64,000 nt of DNA, from assembly GCF_005116575.1 (NCBI RefSeq), contig NZ_SWCN01000003.1, positions 248,001 to 312,000 of the forward strand. Direction: 5' to 3'. Source of the stretch: Desulforhopalus sp. IMCC35007 (GTDB taxonomy: Bacteria; Desulfobacterota; Desulfobulbia; Desulfobulbales; Desulfocapsaceae). Below the pieces are notes generated by a model. It was not told the DNA's origin and ran no database searches. It saw only the letters and a list, made by a program, of their open reading frames with translations. How positions within the stretch are numbered: the first letter of the stretch is position 1; the number at the start of each line of letters is the position of its first letter. Positions 34,168-44,472 of the stretch are shown in pieces. The position numbers and the translations under genes are program-made.

Positions 34168-35897
34168 GTTCTCTCCTTAAGAGGGAGCACAATTGTGATA
34201 GTTGTGCCCGCATTAACAACAGAGTTAATCTCAAAATAGCCATTGTGCCGCTCCACAATTCGGTGACTAACCGCAAGGCCCAAGCCAGTACCGCTTTTTT
34301 TTGTTGTATAGAAAGGATCAAACATTCTACTCTTGGTTTCTTCAGACATCCCACTCCCTGTATCGGATACAGAGATTCGACACATCTCCTTATCACAGCT
34401 AATATTTAGCGAAACTTGGCCACCGGGCGGTGTCGCCTGGATACTATTTTTCAACAAATTCATAAGGGTTTGAATCAAGAGATCGGTGTCGCCGTATAGT
34501 TCAGTGCTTTCATCATATTTATGAACAAGGCTGATCCTCTTCTCAACAAAGTCTTGTTCAAGCAAAGCGACTGTTTTTCCTACCATAGCTTTTATATCTA
34601 TCTTTTCGAAATTAAGTTCACGGGGAGCGCCAAACTGGAGGAGTTCGGTCACCAGGTGGTTCAATCTATCAACCTCACTTATCATGAACTTTGAATACTC
34701 TCTGCAAGCATCTGACGCACCATCCTCAGAACCGAAAAAATGAGCCAGACCTCGCAAAGTTCCGAGAGGGTTACGCACTTCATGAGCAATACCTGCTGCC
34801 ATGGCACCAAGGGCGGCAAGCCTCCTGGAGTGTTCTAATTGTTTTTCCATTGAGCGTATTTCTCCCACATCTCTTATAACCAGAACCCTGCCAATCTTAT
34901 TACCTAGATGATCCTTAAGTTGGGCACTTCCGATCTTAATGGGTATTGATTCACTGTTCGGAACCTCAAGTTCGGCATCCTTTTCTATCACATTACTTTG
35001 TGTGGTGAGTGTTTCCGGTGGGCATGCCGGAAAAATATCCAAAACTTTTTTTCCGATAATATCATTGGGGCGACGCTCGAACAATTTTTCAGCATTTCTA
35101 TTGCATGATACGATATACCCTGCCTGATCCAGAGTTATAAGTGAATCCGGAATGCTTTCCAGAACATTATTGGTGTAGAGTTGGGTGTTAAGCAGTGTTG
35201 CGTGGGTAACACCCATCCTTTGATAGAGGTAAAGAAAATATAATCCTGCAAAGAAAAGAAGAAGCAGCATCACCAACATGAAAATGGTGTGATACATATC
35301 CTGCTGCTTGGTCTTCTCATACTCACTGGTATAAAAACCAACAGAAATATACATCTGTCCTTTCGGCTTGAAGGCAAGATTCCATTGTTCCCACCGGCTT
35401 TCCATCATCGACATACCATGCATAGATGTCGTAACAGGATTAAATTTCTGGGATATTTGAAAAATATTATCGGGCCAACTTATTGAAAAAACTGGACTGT
35501 CCCCGACTTCTTTTAAATCAGGGAAATTTTTGAGAATGGCTTGTGAAATATTTCCCTGAGATACAACAACTGCGTTATCTTCATCAATAATTCTGATAAA
35601 GGCGATGCCCTTGTCCTTTAACACTTCAATCGCAAGATCTTCCAGAGGATTATGTCCTGCAGATTTACGAAACATCATCGATGTTCGAGTTCCAGCCTCA
35701 AAGGCGTGGATCATTGTCTTTCCCTGCCTCATGAAGGAAAGTTCCATGAGTTTTTGACTACGGTCTCTGTTTTTGATGGTTGCAATCACAAGAATGCCAA
35801 TAAGCATGGCACTGATTACCAAAAGGATGACAGCCGGTTTGGAAATAGCAAATGTCTTTGGGGCATTGAGGATCAGGTTGTCTTGCATCAAATTCAC
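34164..35897 (-). CDS. Membrane histidine kinase paired with sigma54 regulator
   Basis: There are two membrane helices (about residues 18-40 and 205-228) around a periplasmic sensor rich in Met and His (TTSMHGMSMMESRW), a PAS domain (NNVLESIPDSLITLD), HisKA with phospho-His in GIAHEVRNPLG (about residue 370), and HATPase (DTGSGM, GTGLGL). The ZraS-like layout and Met/His-rich sensor fit periplasmic copper or zinc sensing. Stop and next start overlap as ATGA. Confidence 0.9.
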   Translation of the reverse strand: MNLMQDNLILNAPKTFAISKPAVILLVISAMLIGILVIATIKNRDRSQKLMELSFMRQGKTMIHAFEAGTRTSMMFRKSAGHNPLEDLAIEVLKDKGIAFIRIIDEDNAVVVSQGNISQAILKNFPDLKEVGDSPVFSISWPDNIFQISQKFNPVTTSMHGMSMMESRWEQWNLAFKPKGQMYISVGFYTSEYEKTKQQDMYHTIFMLVMLLLLFFAGLYFLYLYQRMGVTHATLLNTQLYTNNVLESIPDSLITLDQAGYIVSCNRNAEKLFERRPNDIIGKKVLDIFPACPPETLTTQSNVIEKDAELEVPNSESIPIKIGSAQLKDHLGNKIGRVLVIRDVGEIRSMEKQLEHSRRLAALGAMAAGIAHEVRNPLGTLRGLAHFFGSEDGASDACREYSKFMISEVDRLNHLVTELLQFGAPRELNFEKIDIKAMVGKTVALLEQDFVEKRISLVHKYDESTELYGDTDLLIQTLMNLLKNSIQATPPGGQVSLNISCDKEMCRISVSDTGSGMSEETKSRMFDPFYTTKKSGTGLGLAVSHRIVERHNGYFEINSVVNAGTTITIVLPLKERT

Positions 35898-36420
35898 CTT
35901 GTGTCAAAGATTATGTAAATGAGAACAGCAATTTTCTTGCCAAGACAACTGCTAACCTCACAACTCAGTATCTTCGAAATAGTGCCTCTCACTATGTGGT
36001 TAAGAAACTCTCGATTAGTGGAAGAGATTCTCATTTAAGATATCGGTGGGCCCCAACCAACCCAATATCCATACTTTAAGTGTACAATAATTATACAGCG
36101 GCACCCGACGAGTGTCAATTAACTGGACAATGCATACGGTCAACTATTTGAGTGCTGCATCGGCAAACCACCGCGTTTCGTTCACGCTGGCCTGCACATG
36201 GACTCTGCTATCCTCTAACCAGACCTATTGGCATAACTGTTGCATTTGACAAGAGTATTAAGGGAGTTCCATCTCTTAGCTCACCTTCAAGTATAATTAC
36301 CTTTGATTACTATCATCACTGATCTTAATGTGAATGTAACATTGAAGACAACAAGAGTACGGACTGTGGTCATAAATAAGCTTTCTCAACTGAACACAAA
36401 AAAAACGCAAGGAGACCTCG
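35898..36420. other. Divergent intergenic region of regulator and copper set 2
   Basis: It separates the kinase gene (leftward) from the copper set 2 (rightward). It holds the sigma54 promoter at 36229 and about 300 bp upstream of it where activator sites would lie; no clean dyad was identified. Confidence 0.5.
36229..36245 (+). promoter_or_regulatory. Sigma54 promoter upstream of copper set 2
   Basis: TGGCAT-AACTG-TTGCAT matches the consensus TGGCAC-N5-TTGCA with GG-N10-GC spacing. It points to the gene at 36421, 176 bp downstream. The adjacent regulator pair includes a GAFTGA-type activator. Confidence 0.65.
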
Positions 36421-36858
36421 ATGAAAAGATTTTTGTTATTGTTTGCACTGGTCAGTTTAATTTTTGCTGGCAATTCCATGGCGATGGAAGGAATGGACCA
36501 CGGTAACAGTACCGAGGATGGAAGTTTTACTTATATGGCTATGGCTGGGGACATTCATACCGAATTTAAAGTCATGGATCTGGCCAGTATGAATATGAAA
36601 GATCCAGAGGGCAAGACCCATCATGTCATGGCAACGTTTACGCGTGATGGTAACAAAATTACTAAGATAGTCGGGAAAGTGAAACTTATCTCCCCTAGTA
36701 AAAAGGAGCAAATCGCCGATTTAAAAGATTATGGTGGAGGCATTTTTGCCGCCAATTTTATCATTGACGAGCCTGGGAAATGGGGTGTCATCTGTCTCTT
36801 CAAGGGTGAAGATGAAAAACAGACAGTTAAGTTCTGGTACCCGTACATGGCAATGTGA
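36421..36858 (+). CDS. Small periplasmic Met-rich protein of copper set 2
   Basis: The 145-aa exported protein has a signal peptide ending NSMA, then MEGMDHGNS and TYMAMAGDIHTEF, with scattered Met and His suited to Cu(I)/Ag(I) binding. A beta-rich domain follows. I do not recognise a named family. It is the first gene after the sigma54 promoter and has AAGGAGA upstream, suggesting that it is a metal-binding periplasmic chaperone or sensor of the efflux set; this is inference. Confidence 0.65.
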   Translation: MKRFLLLFALVSLIFAGNSMAMEGMDHGNSTEDGSFTYMAMAGDIHTEFKVMDLASMNMKDPEGKTHHVMATFTRDGNKITKIVGKVKLISPSKKEQIADLKDYGGGIFAANFIIDEPGKWGVICLFKGEDEKQTVKFWYPYMAM

Positions 36859-36977
36859 TTGATTTCTTCAGCAGGAACCGGTCATTGTTTTTGTGATCGA
36901 TGACCGGTTACCAGACAACCAGCATCTCAGCAGTGTTGCCATTAGTCAGGTCCGTTTCACTCAAAGAGGAGATCCCC

Positions 36978-38387
36978 GTGTTAAGCATAATCAGACAACT
37001 CACAACGGTTTTCTCGGTTCGATTTGTTTTTATCCAACTCTTCGGCCTCATCGGATTTTTACCAGCCCTTGTCGGAATAGCTCAGTCCGGAGACTTTACA
37101 CTCACTCTTGAAAAGGCTGTGCAAGCTGCACAGCTCAATGATCCCTGGTTGGCAGGCAACCGGCACTCTCAAGACGCAATCGAATCAATGAGCGTTTATG
37201 AGGGAACACTGCCGGATCCGCAAGTATCGTTAGGGTTCGCCAACGTACCAATCGATACCTTCGATTTTAACCAGGAAGCCATGACGCAGTTTAAAGTAGG
37301 GGTGACACAAATGTTTCCCCGCGGAGACAGCCTGACGATTAAGCGGAAACAGCTGGAAACGATGGGTAGTCAGTTTCCGTTTCAACGTCAGGATCGTAAA
37401 GCAAATATTGTCGTTACTGTGAGTCAACTCTGGCTTGATGCATATAACGCCCAGGAGAGTATCGCGTTAATCCAAAAGGATCGCCCATTGTTTGAACAGC
37501 TGGCGGATATTGCTGAGGCGAGCTATTCAGCGGCTTATGGCAAAACCAGACAACAGGATATCATTCGGGCTCAATTGGAGCTGACTCGACTGGATGATCG
37601 ACTCACCATGCTCAAACAGAAGCAAGAAATGTTCATGGAAAAGCTTTCTGAGTGGGTGAGTGAATACTTTCGTGAGGAATATGGGGAAAAATTGAATTCC
37701 GGATCACCTCTCCCCTGGTCACAATTGGCGTTGGCCAAGAAGCTCCCCGACATAAAAATGCTGCGGGAGTCACTCTATTTATCGACTAAAGAAGCTGATG
37801 CTCAGCAATTTTATGAATCTGTATCCAAACACCCGTCGCTGCTTGCCCTCGACCGGGAGATAGAGACCAGTAAAATTGGTATTGATCTTGCCAGACAAAA
37901 ATATAAACCGGCATGGGGGGTCAATGCCAGTTATGGCTATCGGGCTGAGGACCAGAACGGGAGAGACCGGGCTGATTTTGCCTCTGTAGGTATTAGTTTC
38001 GACCTGCCTTTGTTCACGAGTAACCGCCAGGATAAGGAAGTCCAATCTTCAGTTTCCCAGACCGAGGCAGTCAAAACGAAAAAGTGGTCACTTGTTCGTA
38101 AAATGATAGCCAATTTTGAAAAGACCAGAACACAACTCAAAAGGCTGAATGAGCGTCAAGTACTCTATAAGTCTCAATTATTGCCACAAATGAGCGAACA
38201 GGCCGAGGCCTCTCTTACAGCATATACCAATGACGATAGTGATTTTGCCGAAGTCGTCCGATCCCGAATTGCTGAATTGAATGCGCAGATTGATGCCTTG
38301 GGCATAGATGTGGAAAGACAAAAAACCATTGTCGAGCTGAACTACTATTTTATGGAAAATGCCGATGATATCATTGCAAAAAAATAG
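36978..38387 (+). CDS. cusC: CusC/TolC-type outer-membrane factor (set 2)
   Basis: The GTG start at 36978 has GAGGAG upstream and begins a signal-like segment (LSIIRQLTTVFSVRFVFIQL...). OEP repeats follow (LEKAVQAAQLNDPWLAGNR; VSQLWLDAYNAQESIAL; long coiled coils). It is the outer-membrane duct. It differs clearly from the set-1 CusC, so the two sets are old paralogs or separate acquisitions. 18 bp precede cusB. Confidence 0.85.
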   Translation: MLSIIRQLTTVFSVRFVFIQLFGLIGFLPALVGIAQSGDFTLTLEKAVQAAQLNDPWLAGNRHSQDAIESMSVYEGTLPDPQVSLGFANVPIDTFDFNQEAMTQFKVGVTQMFPRGDSLTIKRKQLETMGSQFPFQRQDRKANIVVTVSQLWLDAYNAQESIALIQKDRPLFEQLADIAEASYSAAYGKTRQQDIIRAQLELTRLDDRLTMLKQKQEMFMEKLSEWVSEYFREEYGEKLNSGSPLPWSQLALAKKLPDIKMLRESLYLSTKEADAQQFYESVSKHPSLLALDREIETSKIGIDLARQKYKPAWGVNASYGYRAEDQNGRDRADFASVGISFDLPLFTSNRQDKEVQSSVSQTEAVKTKKWSLVRKMIANFEKTRTQLKRLNERQVLYKSQLLPQMSEQAEASLTAYTNDDSDFAEVVRSRIAELNAQIDALGIDVERQKTIVELNYYFMENADDIIAKK

Positions 38388-38405
38388 CTCTGTGGGAGAG
38401 AGAAA

Positions 38406-39989
38406 ATGAAGAGACTTATAAGTATACTGGCATTGCTTGTTGTTGGTGGTGCCATTGGCTCCTTCATCGCCATTACTTTCTACCCCAAGTTGAGAGGCTA
38501 TTTCCCATCTCTTAATGTTGCACAGAACAGCGCTCCGCCAACGGCCGAAAAGAAGCCGTTGTACTGGGTAGCCCCGATGGACCCCAACTATAAAAGGGAT
38601 AAACCCGGAAAATCACCAATGGGCATGGACCTCATACCCTTTTATGGAGAAAAAGAAAGTGGATCAGAGGCTGGCCCCGGGACGGTAAGAATTCCTCCCG
38701 ATGTGGTTAACAATCTGGGAGTACGAACCGCTGCAGCACATCTTGGTTCACTCCATTCTGAAATTAATACAGTTGGTTATGTGAAGTACGATGAAGACCA
38801 TTTAGAGCATATTCATCCAAGGGTTAATGGATGGATTGAAAAACTCTATGTCAAAGCATCTGGCGATCCGGTAAAGAAGGGGGAACCGCTGTACAATCTC
38901 TATTCCCCGGAGTTGGTTAATGCCCAGGAGGAGCTGGTGATGGCGCTTGAGCGCCAGAGACCTCGCCTCATTAGGGCTGCTGAGAATCGCTTAGCATCGT
39001 TGCGAGTACCGGCTACGGCAATCAAGCAGATAAAAAAGAGTGGAGAGGCAAGGCAAACTGTCATCTTTTATGCACCACAAGACGGAGTAATTGCAAAATT
39101 AAACATTCGACAGGGTTTCTTTGTCCAACCTGGTTCTACAATAATGTCGATAGCTGCCCTTGACCCGATGTGGGTGGAGGCCGAGGTGTTCGAGAGGCAG
39201 GCTGCAGAAGTTGCTGTTGGACTTCCTGTCACAATGACCCTTGATTATCTGCCCGGTAAAGAGTGGACTGGCGTTGTTGATTATGTCTACCCCGAACTCG
39301 ATGCCAAAACACGAACCTTGAGAGTTCGCCTGAAATTTAAAAATAAAGAGGGATTACTTAAGCCGGATATGTTCGCCCAGGTTGTCATTCATCTAAAAAG
39401 TTCTCAAAAAATTCTGCTTGTACCAAGAGAAGCTGTAATTCGGTCCGGCCGTTCCAGTCGAGTAGTGCTGGCTCTCGGAGAAGGTCGCTTCAAGTCTATC
39501 AATGTCGAAGTCGGACGTTTCGATGAGCAGTCTGCCGAGATCCTGTCAGGACTTTCCGAGGGAGAAAAGGTTGTTACTTCCGCGCAGTTTTTAATCGATT
39601 CTGAGTCGAGCAAAACATCTGATTTCAAGCGTATGAATCACAGTGAGGCAGATGTCCCGAAGAGTGTCTGGGTTGAGGCCACTATCAATAGTTTGATGGC
39701 AGAACATCGGATGATCAACGTATCACATAAAGCGATAAGTGCATGGAATTGGCCGGAAATGACTATGGATTTCACAGTGTCCAAAGATGTTGATTTTGCC
39801 TCACTTAAAGCCGGCATGGCCTTGCATGTGGAGGTAACCAAAATCCAGGATGAGCAGTATCAGATTACCAAGATCCACATTCCCAGTGCGGGTGATGGAA
39901 ACAAAAGCCTTGATGAGCTGAACACAGATGACATGAGTCTTGATGATATCAAGCTCGATAAAGAACCACACGACGACCATAAGCAATAG
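38406..39989 (+). CDS. cusB: CusB membrane fusion protein with C-terminal CusF domain
   Basis: The layout is: membrane anchor; metal-binding module (YWVAPMDPNYKRDKPGKSPMGMDL, residues 48-75, where the usual Cys are replaced by Pro/Met); adaptor domains (HPRVNGWIEKLYVKASG, VPREAVIRSG); then, from about residue 420, a CusF-type fold (ISAWNWPEMTMDFTVS with the W-x-x-M-x-M copper site). CusF normally is a separate chaperone delivering Cu(I) to CusB, so fusion supplies it in cis. The tail is Asp/His rich. It lies between cusC and cusA. Confidence 0.9.
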   Translation: MKRLISILALLVVGGAIGSFIAITFYPKLRGYFPSLNVAQNSAPPTAEKKPLYWVAPMDPNYKRDKPGKSPMGMDLIPFYGEKESGSEAGPGTVRIPPDVVNNLGVRTAAAHLGSLHSEINTVGYVKYDEDHLEHIHPRVNGWIEKLYVKASGDPVKKGEPLYNLYSPELVNAQEELVMALERQRPRLIRAAENRLASLRVPATAIKQIKKSGEARQTVIFYAPQDGVIAKLNIRQGFFVQPGSTIMSIAALDPMWVEAEVFERQAAEVAVGLPVTMTLDYLPGKEWTGVVDYVYPELDAKTRTLRVRLKFKNKEGLLKPDMFAQVVIHLKSSQKILLVPREAVIRSGRSSRVVLALGEGRFKSINVEVGRFDEQSAEILSGLSEGEKVVTSAQFLIDSESSKTSDFKRMNHSEADVPKSVWVEATINSLMAEHRMINVSHKAISAWNWPEMTMDFTVSKDVDFASLKAGMALHVEVTKIQDEQYQITKIHIPSAGDGNKSLDELNTDDMSLDDIKLDKEPHDDHKQ

Positions 39990-40001
39990 GGGACAAATAC
40001 A

Positions 40002-43000
40002 ATGATTGCATCTATTATACGATGGTCGGTTGGCAATCGTTTTTTTGTTCTACTGGCTACCATAATGCTGGTAGGTATTGGCCTGTATTCATTAAAAAAC
40101 ACGCCTGTCGATGCCTTGCCGGATTTATCAGACGTGCAGGTTATCATAAAAACATCCTATCCCGGCCAGGCACCGCAGGTAGTTGAAGACCAGGTGACCT
40201 ATCCTCTGACAACCGCTATGCTTTCCGTACCAGGAGCCGTGACGGTTCGAGGTTACTCATTTTTTGGCGATTCTTTTGTCTATATTATTTTCGACGAACA
40301 GACAGACCTGTATTGGGCAAGAAGCAGGGTACTCGAGTATCTCAGCCAGGTTGCACCCTCATTACCCGAAAACGCCAGGCCTCAGTTGGGCCCGGACGCC
40401 ACCGGAGTGGGTTGGGTGTATCTCTATGCCCTGGTCGATAAAACCGGCAAACATGATATCAGCCAGCTGCGATCGCTGCAAGATTGGTTTTTAAAATATG
40501 AACTCCAAACAGTTCCCGGTGTCTCAGAAGTTGCCGCTGTGGGTGGAATGGTCAAACAATACCAGGTAAAGGTTAACCCTGAGAAACTGAGGGCCTTTGG
40601 AATTCCGCTATCAAAAATACAGATGGCTATTAAAGCCGGTAACCAGGAAATAGGCGCCTCGGTGGTGGAGATGGCCGAAGCTGAGTACATGGTAAGAGCC
40701 ACCGGCTATCTGCAGAATGTAAAAAATTTGGGCAATATACCGCTCGGTGTCACGGAGAACGGTGTCCCTCTGCTGTTAAAGGATGTTGCGGAAATTGGCA
40801 CCGGTCCACAGATGCGACGCGGTGTCGTAGATCTTGACGGAGAAGGCGAAACCGTTGGTGGTATTATCATCATGCGTTTTGGCGAGAACGCCCAAAAGAC
40901 TATTGATGGCGTTAAGGCAAAATTAGAGGAGCTTAAAGCAGGTCTTCCTGACGGGGTTGAAATCATACCGGTCTATGACCGAAGTGCCCTGATCGAACGT
41001 GCAATTACAAATCTCTGGCATAAGCTGCTGGAGGAATTTGGTGTGGTCGCTTTGGTTTGTGTTGTCTTTCTCTTCCATGTTCGTTCTTCCCTGGTGGCGA
41101 TTGTCAGCTTACCAGTAGGTATCCTCACCGCTTTTATTGTCATGCACATGCAAGGTCTCAATGCCAACATAATGTCTCTGGGCGGGATAGCTATCGCCAT
41201 CGGAGCGATGATCGATGGGGCCATAGTCATGATCGAAAATATGCACAAGCACATGGAACAAACCACGCTCACCAATGAGAATCGTTGGGAAGTTGTTGTA
41301 GAGTCAGCAAGTGAAGTAGGTCCTGCTCTCTTTTTCAGTTTACTGATTATTACTGTCAGTTTCGTTCCTGTATTTACCCTGGAAGCTCAGGAAGGCAGGA
41401 TGTTCTCCCCTCTGGCTTTTACCAAAACCTATGCAATGGCAGCCTCAGCAGCCCTCTCTATCACCCTGGTACCGGTTTTGATGGGCTATTTTATCAGGGG
41501 AAGAATTTTGCCGGAACACAAAAATCCCCTTAATCGTTTGCTAACAGCAATCTACATACCTGCCCTGAAAACTGTATTAAGGTTTCCTAAAACTGTCCTT
41601 CTCGGAGCCCTGCTTGTACTCGCCATCGGTATCTGGCCAATCGACAAGATCGGCAGCGAATTTATACCTCCGCTTGATGAAGGAGACCTTATGTATATGC
41701 CCACCACCTACCCCGGCATCTCCATAGGCAAGGCAAGGGAGGTGTTACAACAAACTGACAAGCTGATTCGAACCGTCCCGGAAGTGAAAACTGTCTTTGG
41801 TAAAGTTGGCAGAGCGGAAACGGCAACCGATCCCGCCCCACTCACCATGATTGAGACATTCATCCAACTGAAACCGCAGGATCAATGGCGTGCAGGGGTC
41901 ACAACCGACAGCCTGAAAAAGGAACTGAACAATCTGGTGCAGGTACCCGGCCTGACCAATGCCTGGGTAATGCCGATCAAAACACGAATTGATATGCTGG
42001 CCACAGGTATCAAAACGCCAGTCGGAATAAAGGTTGCCGGACCCGATTTGAAGATAATCCAGAAAATCGGCCAGCAAATTGAAACCGTTTTAAAAGATGT
42101 ACCGGGAACCGCTTCAGTCTATTCCGAAAGGGTTGCCGGAGGTCGCTACATCAAGGTTGATATTCAACGTGAAAAAGCTGCCAGGTACGGCCTGAATATC
42201 GCCGATGTCCAACAGGTTGTCGCCTCTGCGATAGGGGGCATGAATGTTACCCAGACAGTCGAAGGGTTGGAACGGTACCCGGTTAATTTGCGGTATCCCC
42301 AAGACTATCGCAACTCGCCGGAACAACTCGCCCTGCTGCCGATAGTTACGATGGCCGGACAACGAATCGCCCTTGCCGATGTTGCCAATATCTATGTTGA
42401 AGACGGACCACCGGCAATAAAAAGTGAAAACGCGCGATTAAATGGTTGGTCTTTTATCGATATCGAGGGTGTTGACATAGGCAGCTATGTGGTTCAAGCT
42501 CAGAAGGTCGTTGCGGAGAAAATCAAACTGCCGGCGGGATATTCCCTGAACTGGTCAGGACAGTATGAGTACATGTTGCGGGCAAAAGAAAAACTGACCT
42601 ACGTGGTTCCTTTAACACTCACCATTATTATCATCTTATTGTATATGAACTTCCGTAATTTTGTGGAAGTTGCCATAATTATGGGTACCTTACCCCTGGC
42701 AATGGTTGGCAGTATCTGGTTGATGTACCTGGAAGGTTACAATTTCAGTGTGGCAGTCGGTGTCGGCTTCATTGCTCTTGCCGGAGTTACTGTAGAAATC
42801 GGCGTGATCATGCTCGTGTATCTTAATCATGCCTATGAAAAAATGTTAGCCGACACAAAAAACGAAGGTGTTTCCCCTAGCTTGGAACAACTATCAGAGG
42901 CTGTTTTGCATGGCGCCGGTATGCGAATGCGCCCGATCATGATGACAGCTGCTGCGATTATTGCCGGACTGCTGCCTATATTGCTGGGCACCGGGACAGG

Positions 43001-43118
43001 CTCAGAGGTAATGAGTCGAATCGCGGCACCAATGGTCGGCGGCATGGTCAGTGCCGTTGTGCTTACCTTACTGGTTCTTCCTGCGGTTTTCTTTTTATGG
43101 CGCAAACGCTCACTGTAA
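40002..43118 (+). CDS. cusA: CusA-type Cu/Ag RND pump (set 2)
   Basis: This is a 1038-aa HME-RND transporter with [14 protein letters not shown], proton-relay helix [20 protein letters not shown] and the Cu/Ag methionines ([34 protein letters not shown]). It exports Cu(I)/Ag(I) through CusBC. AGGGGACA precedes the ATG, 12 bp after cusB. It is last of the plus-strand set, facing a kinase-like gene. Confidence 0.93.
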   Translation: MIASIIRWSVGNRFFVLLATIMLVGIGLYSLKNTPVDALPDLSDVQVIIKTSYPGQAPQVVEDQVTYPLTTAMLSVPGAVTVRGYSFFGDSFVYIIFDEQTDLYWARSRVLEYLSQVAPSLPENARPQLGPDATGVGWVYLYALVDKTGKHDISQLRSLQDWFLKYELQTVPGVSEVAAVGGMVKQYQVKVNPEKLRAFGIPLSKIQMAIKAGNQEIGASVVEMAEAEYMVRATGYLQNVKNLGNIPLGVTENGVPLLLKDVAEIGTGPQMRRGVVDLDGEGETVGGIIIMRFGENAQKTIDGVKAKLEELKAGLPDGVEIIPVYDRSALIERAITNLWHKLLEEFGVVALVCVVFLFHVRSSLVAIVSLPVGILTAFIVMHMQGLNANIMSLGGIAIAIGAMIDGAIVMIENMHKHMEQTTLTNENRWEVVVESASEVGPALFFSLLIITVSFVPVFTLEAQEGRMFSPLAFTKTYAMAASAALSITLVPVLMGYFIRGRILPEHKNPLNRLLTAIYIPALKTVLRFPKTVLLGALLVLAIGIWPIDKIGSEFIPPLDEGDLMYMPTTYPGISIGKAREVLQQTDKLIRTVPEVKTVFGKVGRAETATDPAPLTMIETFIQLKPQDQWRAGVTTDSLKKELNNLVQVPGLTNAWVMPIKTRIDMLATGIKTPVGIKVAGPDLKIIQKIGQQIETVLKDVPGTASVYSERVAGGRYIKVDIQREKAARYGLNIADVQQVVASAIGGMNVTQTVEGLERYPVNLRYPQDYRNSPEQLALLPIVTMAGQRIALADVANIYVEDGPPAIKSENARLNGWSFIDIEGVDIGSYVVQAQKVVAEKIKLPAGYSLNWSGQYEYMLRAKEKLTYVVPLTLTIIIILLYMNFRNFVEVAIIMGTLPLAMVGSIWLMYLEGYNFSVAVGVGFIALAGVTVEIGVIMLVYLNHAYEKMLADTKNEGVSPSLEQLSEAVLHGAGMRMRPIMMTAAAIIAGLLPILLGTGTGSEVMSRIAAPMVGGMVSAVVLTLLVLPAVFFLWRKRSL

Positions 43119-43154
43119 CTCATTGCCTTGCACTATTTCCAGGGTGATCAATGC

Positions 43155-44198
43155 TCAGGAATTTCGCTGTTGAGATTTGGGAAGTGCTGAATTGACATAA
43201 TCCTGGATGTTTTCCTCAGTTGTCTCCCGAGGTATTTTTAACTTGAAAATAGCCCCACCGTTGTTGTTTTTTGCATAAACAAGATCGCCTCCCAAATCAC
43301 GCACGGCTTTTCTACCAGAGGAAAGAGACAGACCGTAGCCATCAGGTTTGGTGGTAAAAAAAACGCTGAACAATTTAGATTCATGCTCTTTCGCAACTCC
43401 AGGACCAGAATCGACAACCTCAAATATGCAAAAATTTCCTCTTCGTTCCGATCGTAAAACTACCGACTGGCCTTTTGCTGAAAAATCAACAGCATTGTCA
43501 ACCAGAGAGTCAATGACCCGGGGAATAGAGTCTGCTGTCACCATTGATGGACAGCCACCTTTATCGAGATCAAGAACAATTTCTACTCCTTTGGCTGCAG
43601 CACGTTGGTTATGCACTGGAAGTCGCTGAAGAATTAACTCGTTCAAGTCATGGGACAAAGTCAGATCACCCAGAGGTGTTCTGAATTGCCCCAGGGCATC
43701 AAGAAGCCTCTGCAGACGATTGATTTCATAGCGCATATCATCGTCTTCTGCACTTTTATCATTTTTACTCGATTTTTGATGAATGCCCTCTATTTGCCTG
43801 ACAATATCCTGTACTTCAAAGCTGAGGGCCGATGCTGCTCTGCCAAGTGCAGTAACTCTTTCGTTTTCAAAGAGCTTCACTTGCTGTTTTCGTTCTCTGT
43901 CCGACAACCAGCCTATGAGCAGTGCAACTATAAAATAGAGACCTATCTGCGTTATAACGATCAAATGCCCATCACTGTGATGACGGCTAACCACCATGGG
44001 AAGTCCAAAGAGCAGACTGATGAGTGTGGCTGTTGCGGCACCCTTGTATAAACCGAACCAAAAACTGGCGAGAATGAGCGGGATGAAATACAATTGTTGA
44101 TGCAGTACATGAAATCCCGGGTCGGTACCATGGTATAAAATATGTACTGTCGAAATATAGATAATAAGTGCCGCAAGCGTAACTATTTTAAAAATCAT
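43155..44198 (-). CDS. Membrane kinase-like protein lacking the phospho-histidine
   Basis: Four N-terminal helices (about residues 5-110) precede a HATPase_c domain (N box DSLVDNAVDFS, G1 DSGPGV, G2 GYGLSL). The dimerisation helix reads ALGRAASALSFEVQDIVRQ, where kinases have AAGIAHEVRNPL: His is replaced by Phe. It may bind ATP but not autophosphorylate in the usual way, so it could be a partner of the intact kinase at 34164 or a phosphatase. No response regulator is adjacent. GGGAG precedes the ATG. Confidence 0.7.
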   Translation of the reverse strand: MIFKIVTLAALIIYISTVHILYHGTDPGFHVLHQQLYFIPLILASFWFGLYKGAATATLISLLFGLPMVVSRHHSDGHLIVITQIGLYFIVALLIGWLSDRERKQQVKLFENERVTALGRAASALSFEVQDIVRQIEGIHQKSSKNDKSAEDDDMRYEINRLQRLLDALGQFRTPLGDLTLSHDLNELILQRLPVHNQRAAAKGVEIVLDLDKGGCPSMVTADSIPRVIDSLVDNAVDFSAKGQSVVLRSERRGNFCIFEVVDSGPGVAKEHESKLFSVFFTTKPDGYGLSLSSGRKAVRDLGGDLVYAKNNNGGAIFKLKIPRETTEENIQDYVNSALPKSQQRNS

Positions 44199-44472
44199 GT
44201 TGCTCCCCTTCCTGTTGAATTATCTTTCGTCCTTAATGCTAATGCTCACCTTGCACTCTGCATACCAGTTCCAAATCAAGTAGATATTCTCTTGAAAACA
44301 CAAGAGATTCACTAGAAAGGCACAACGAGCCTGCGAGTTTTGAAAAAGCAAAGTGTAAAATAATTAGACAGGGATATTTTTATAAGTAATCCAACGTTAC
44401 ATCATAGCGCCTTATCCCAGGTTTCGGTGTCCCCAAATTGGACCATGGATCAATGTTCGGTTATTGTACACC

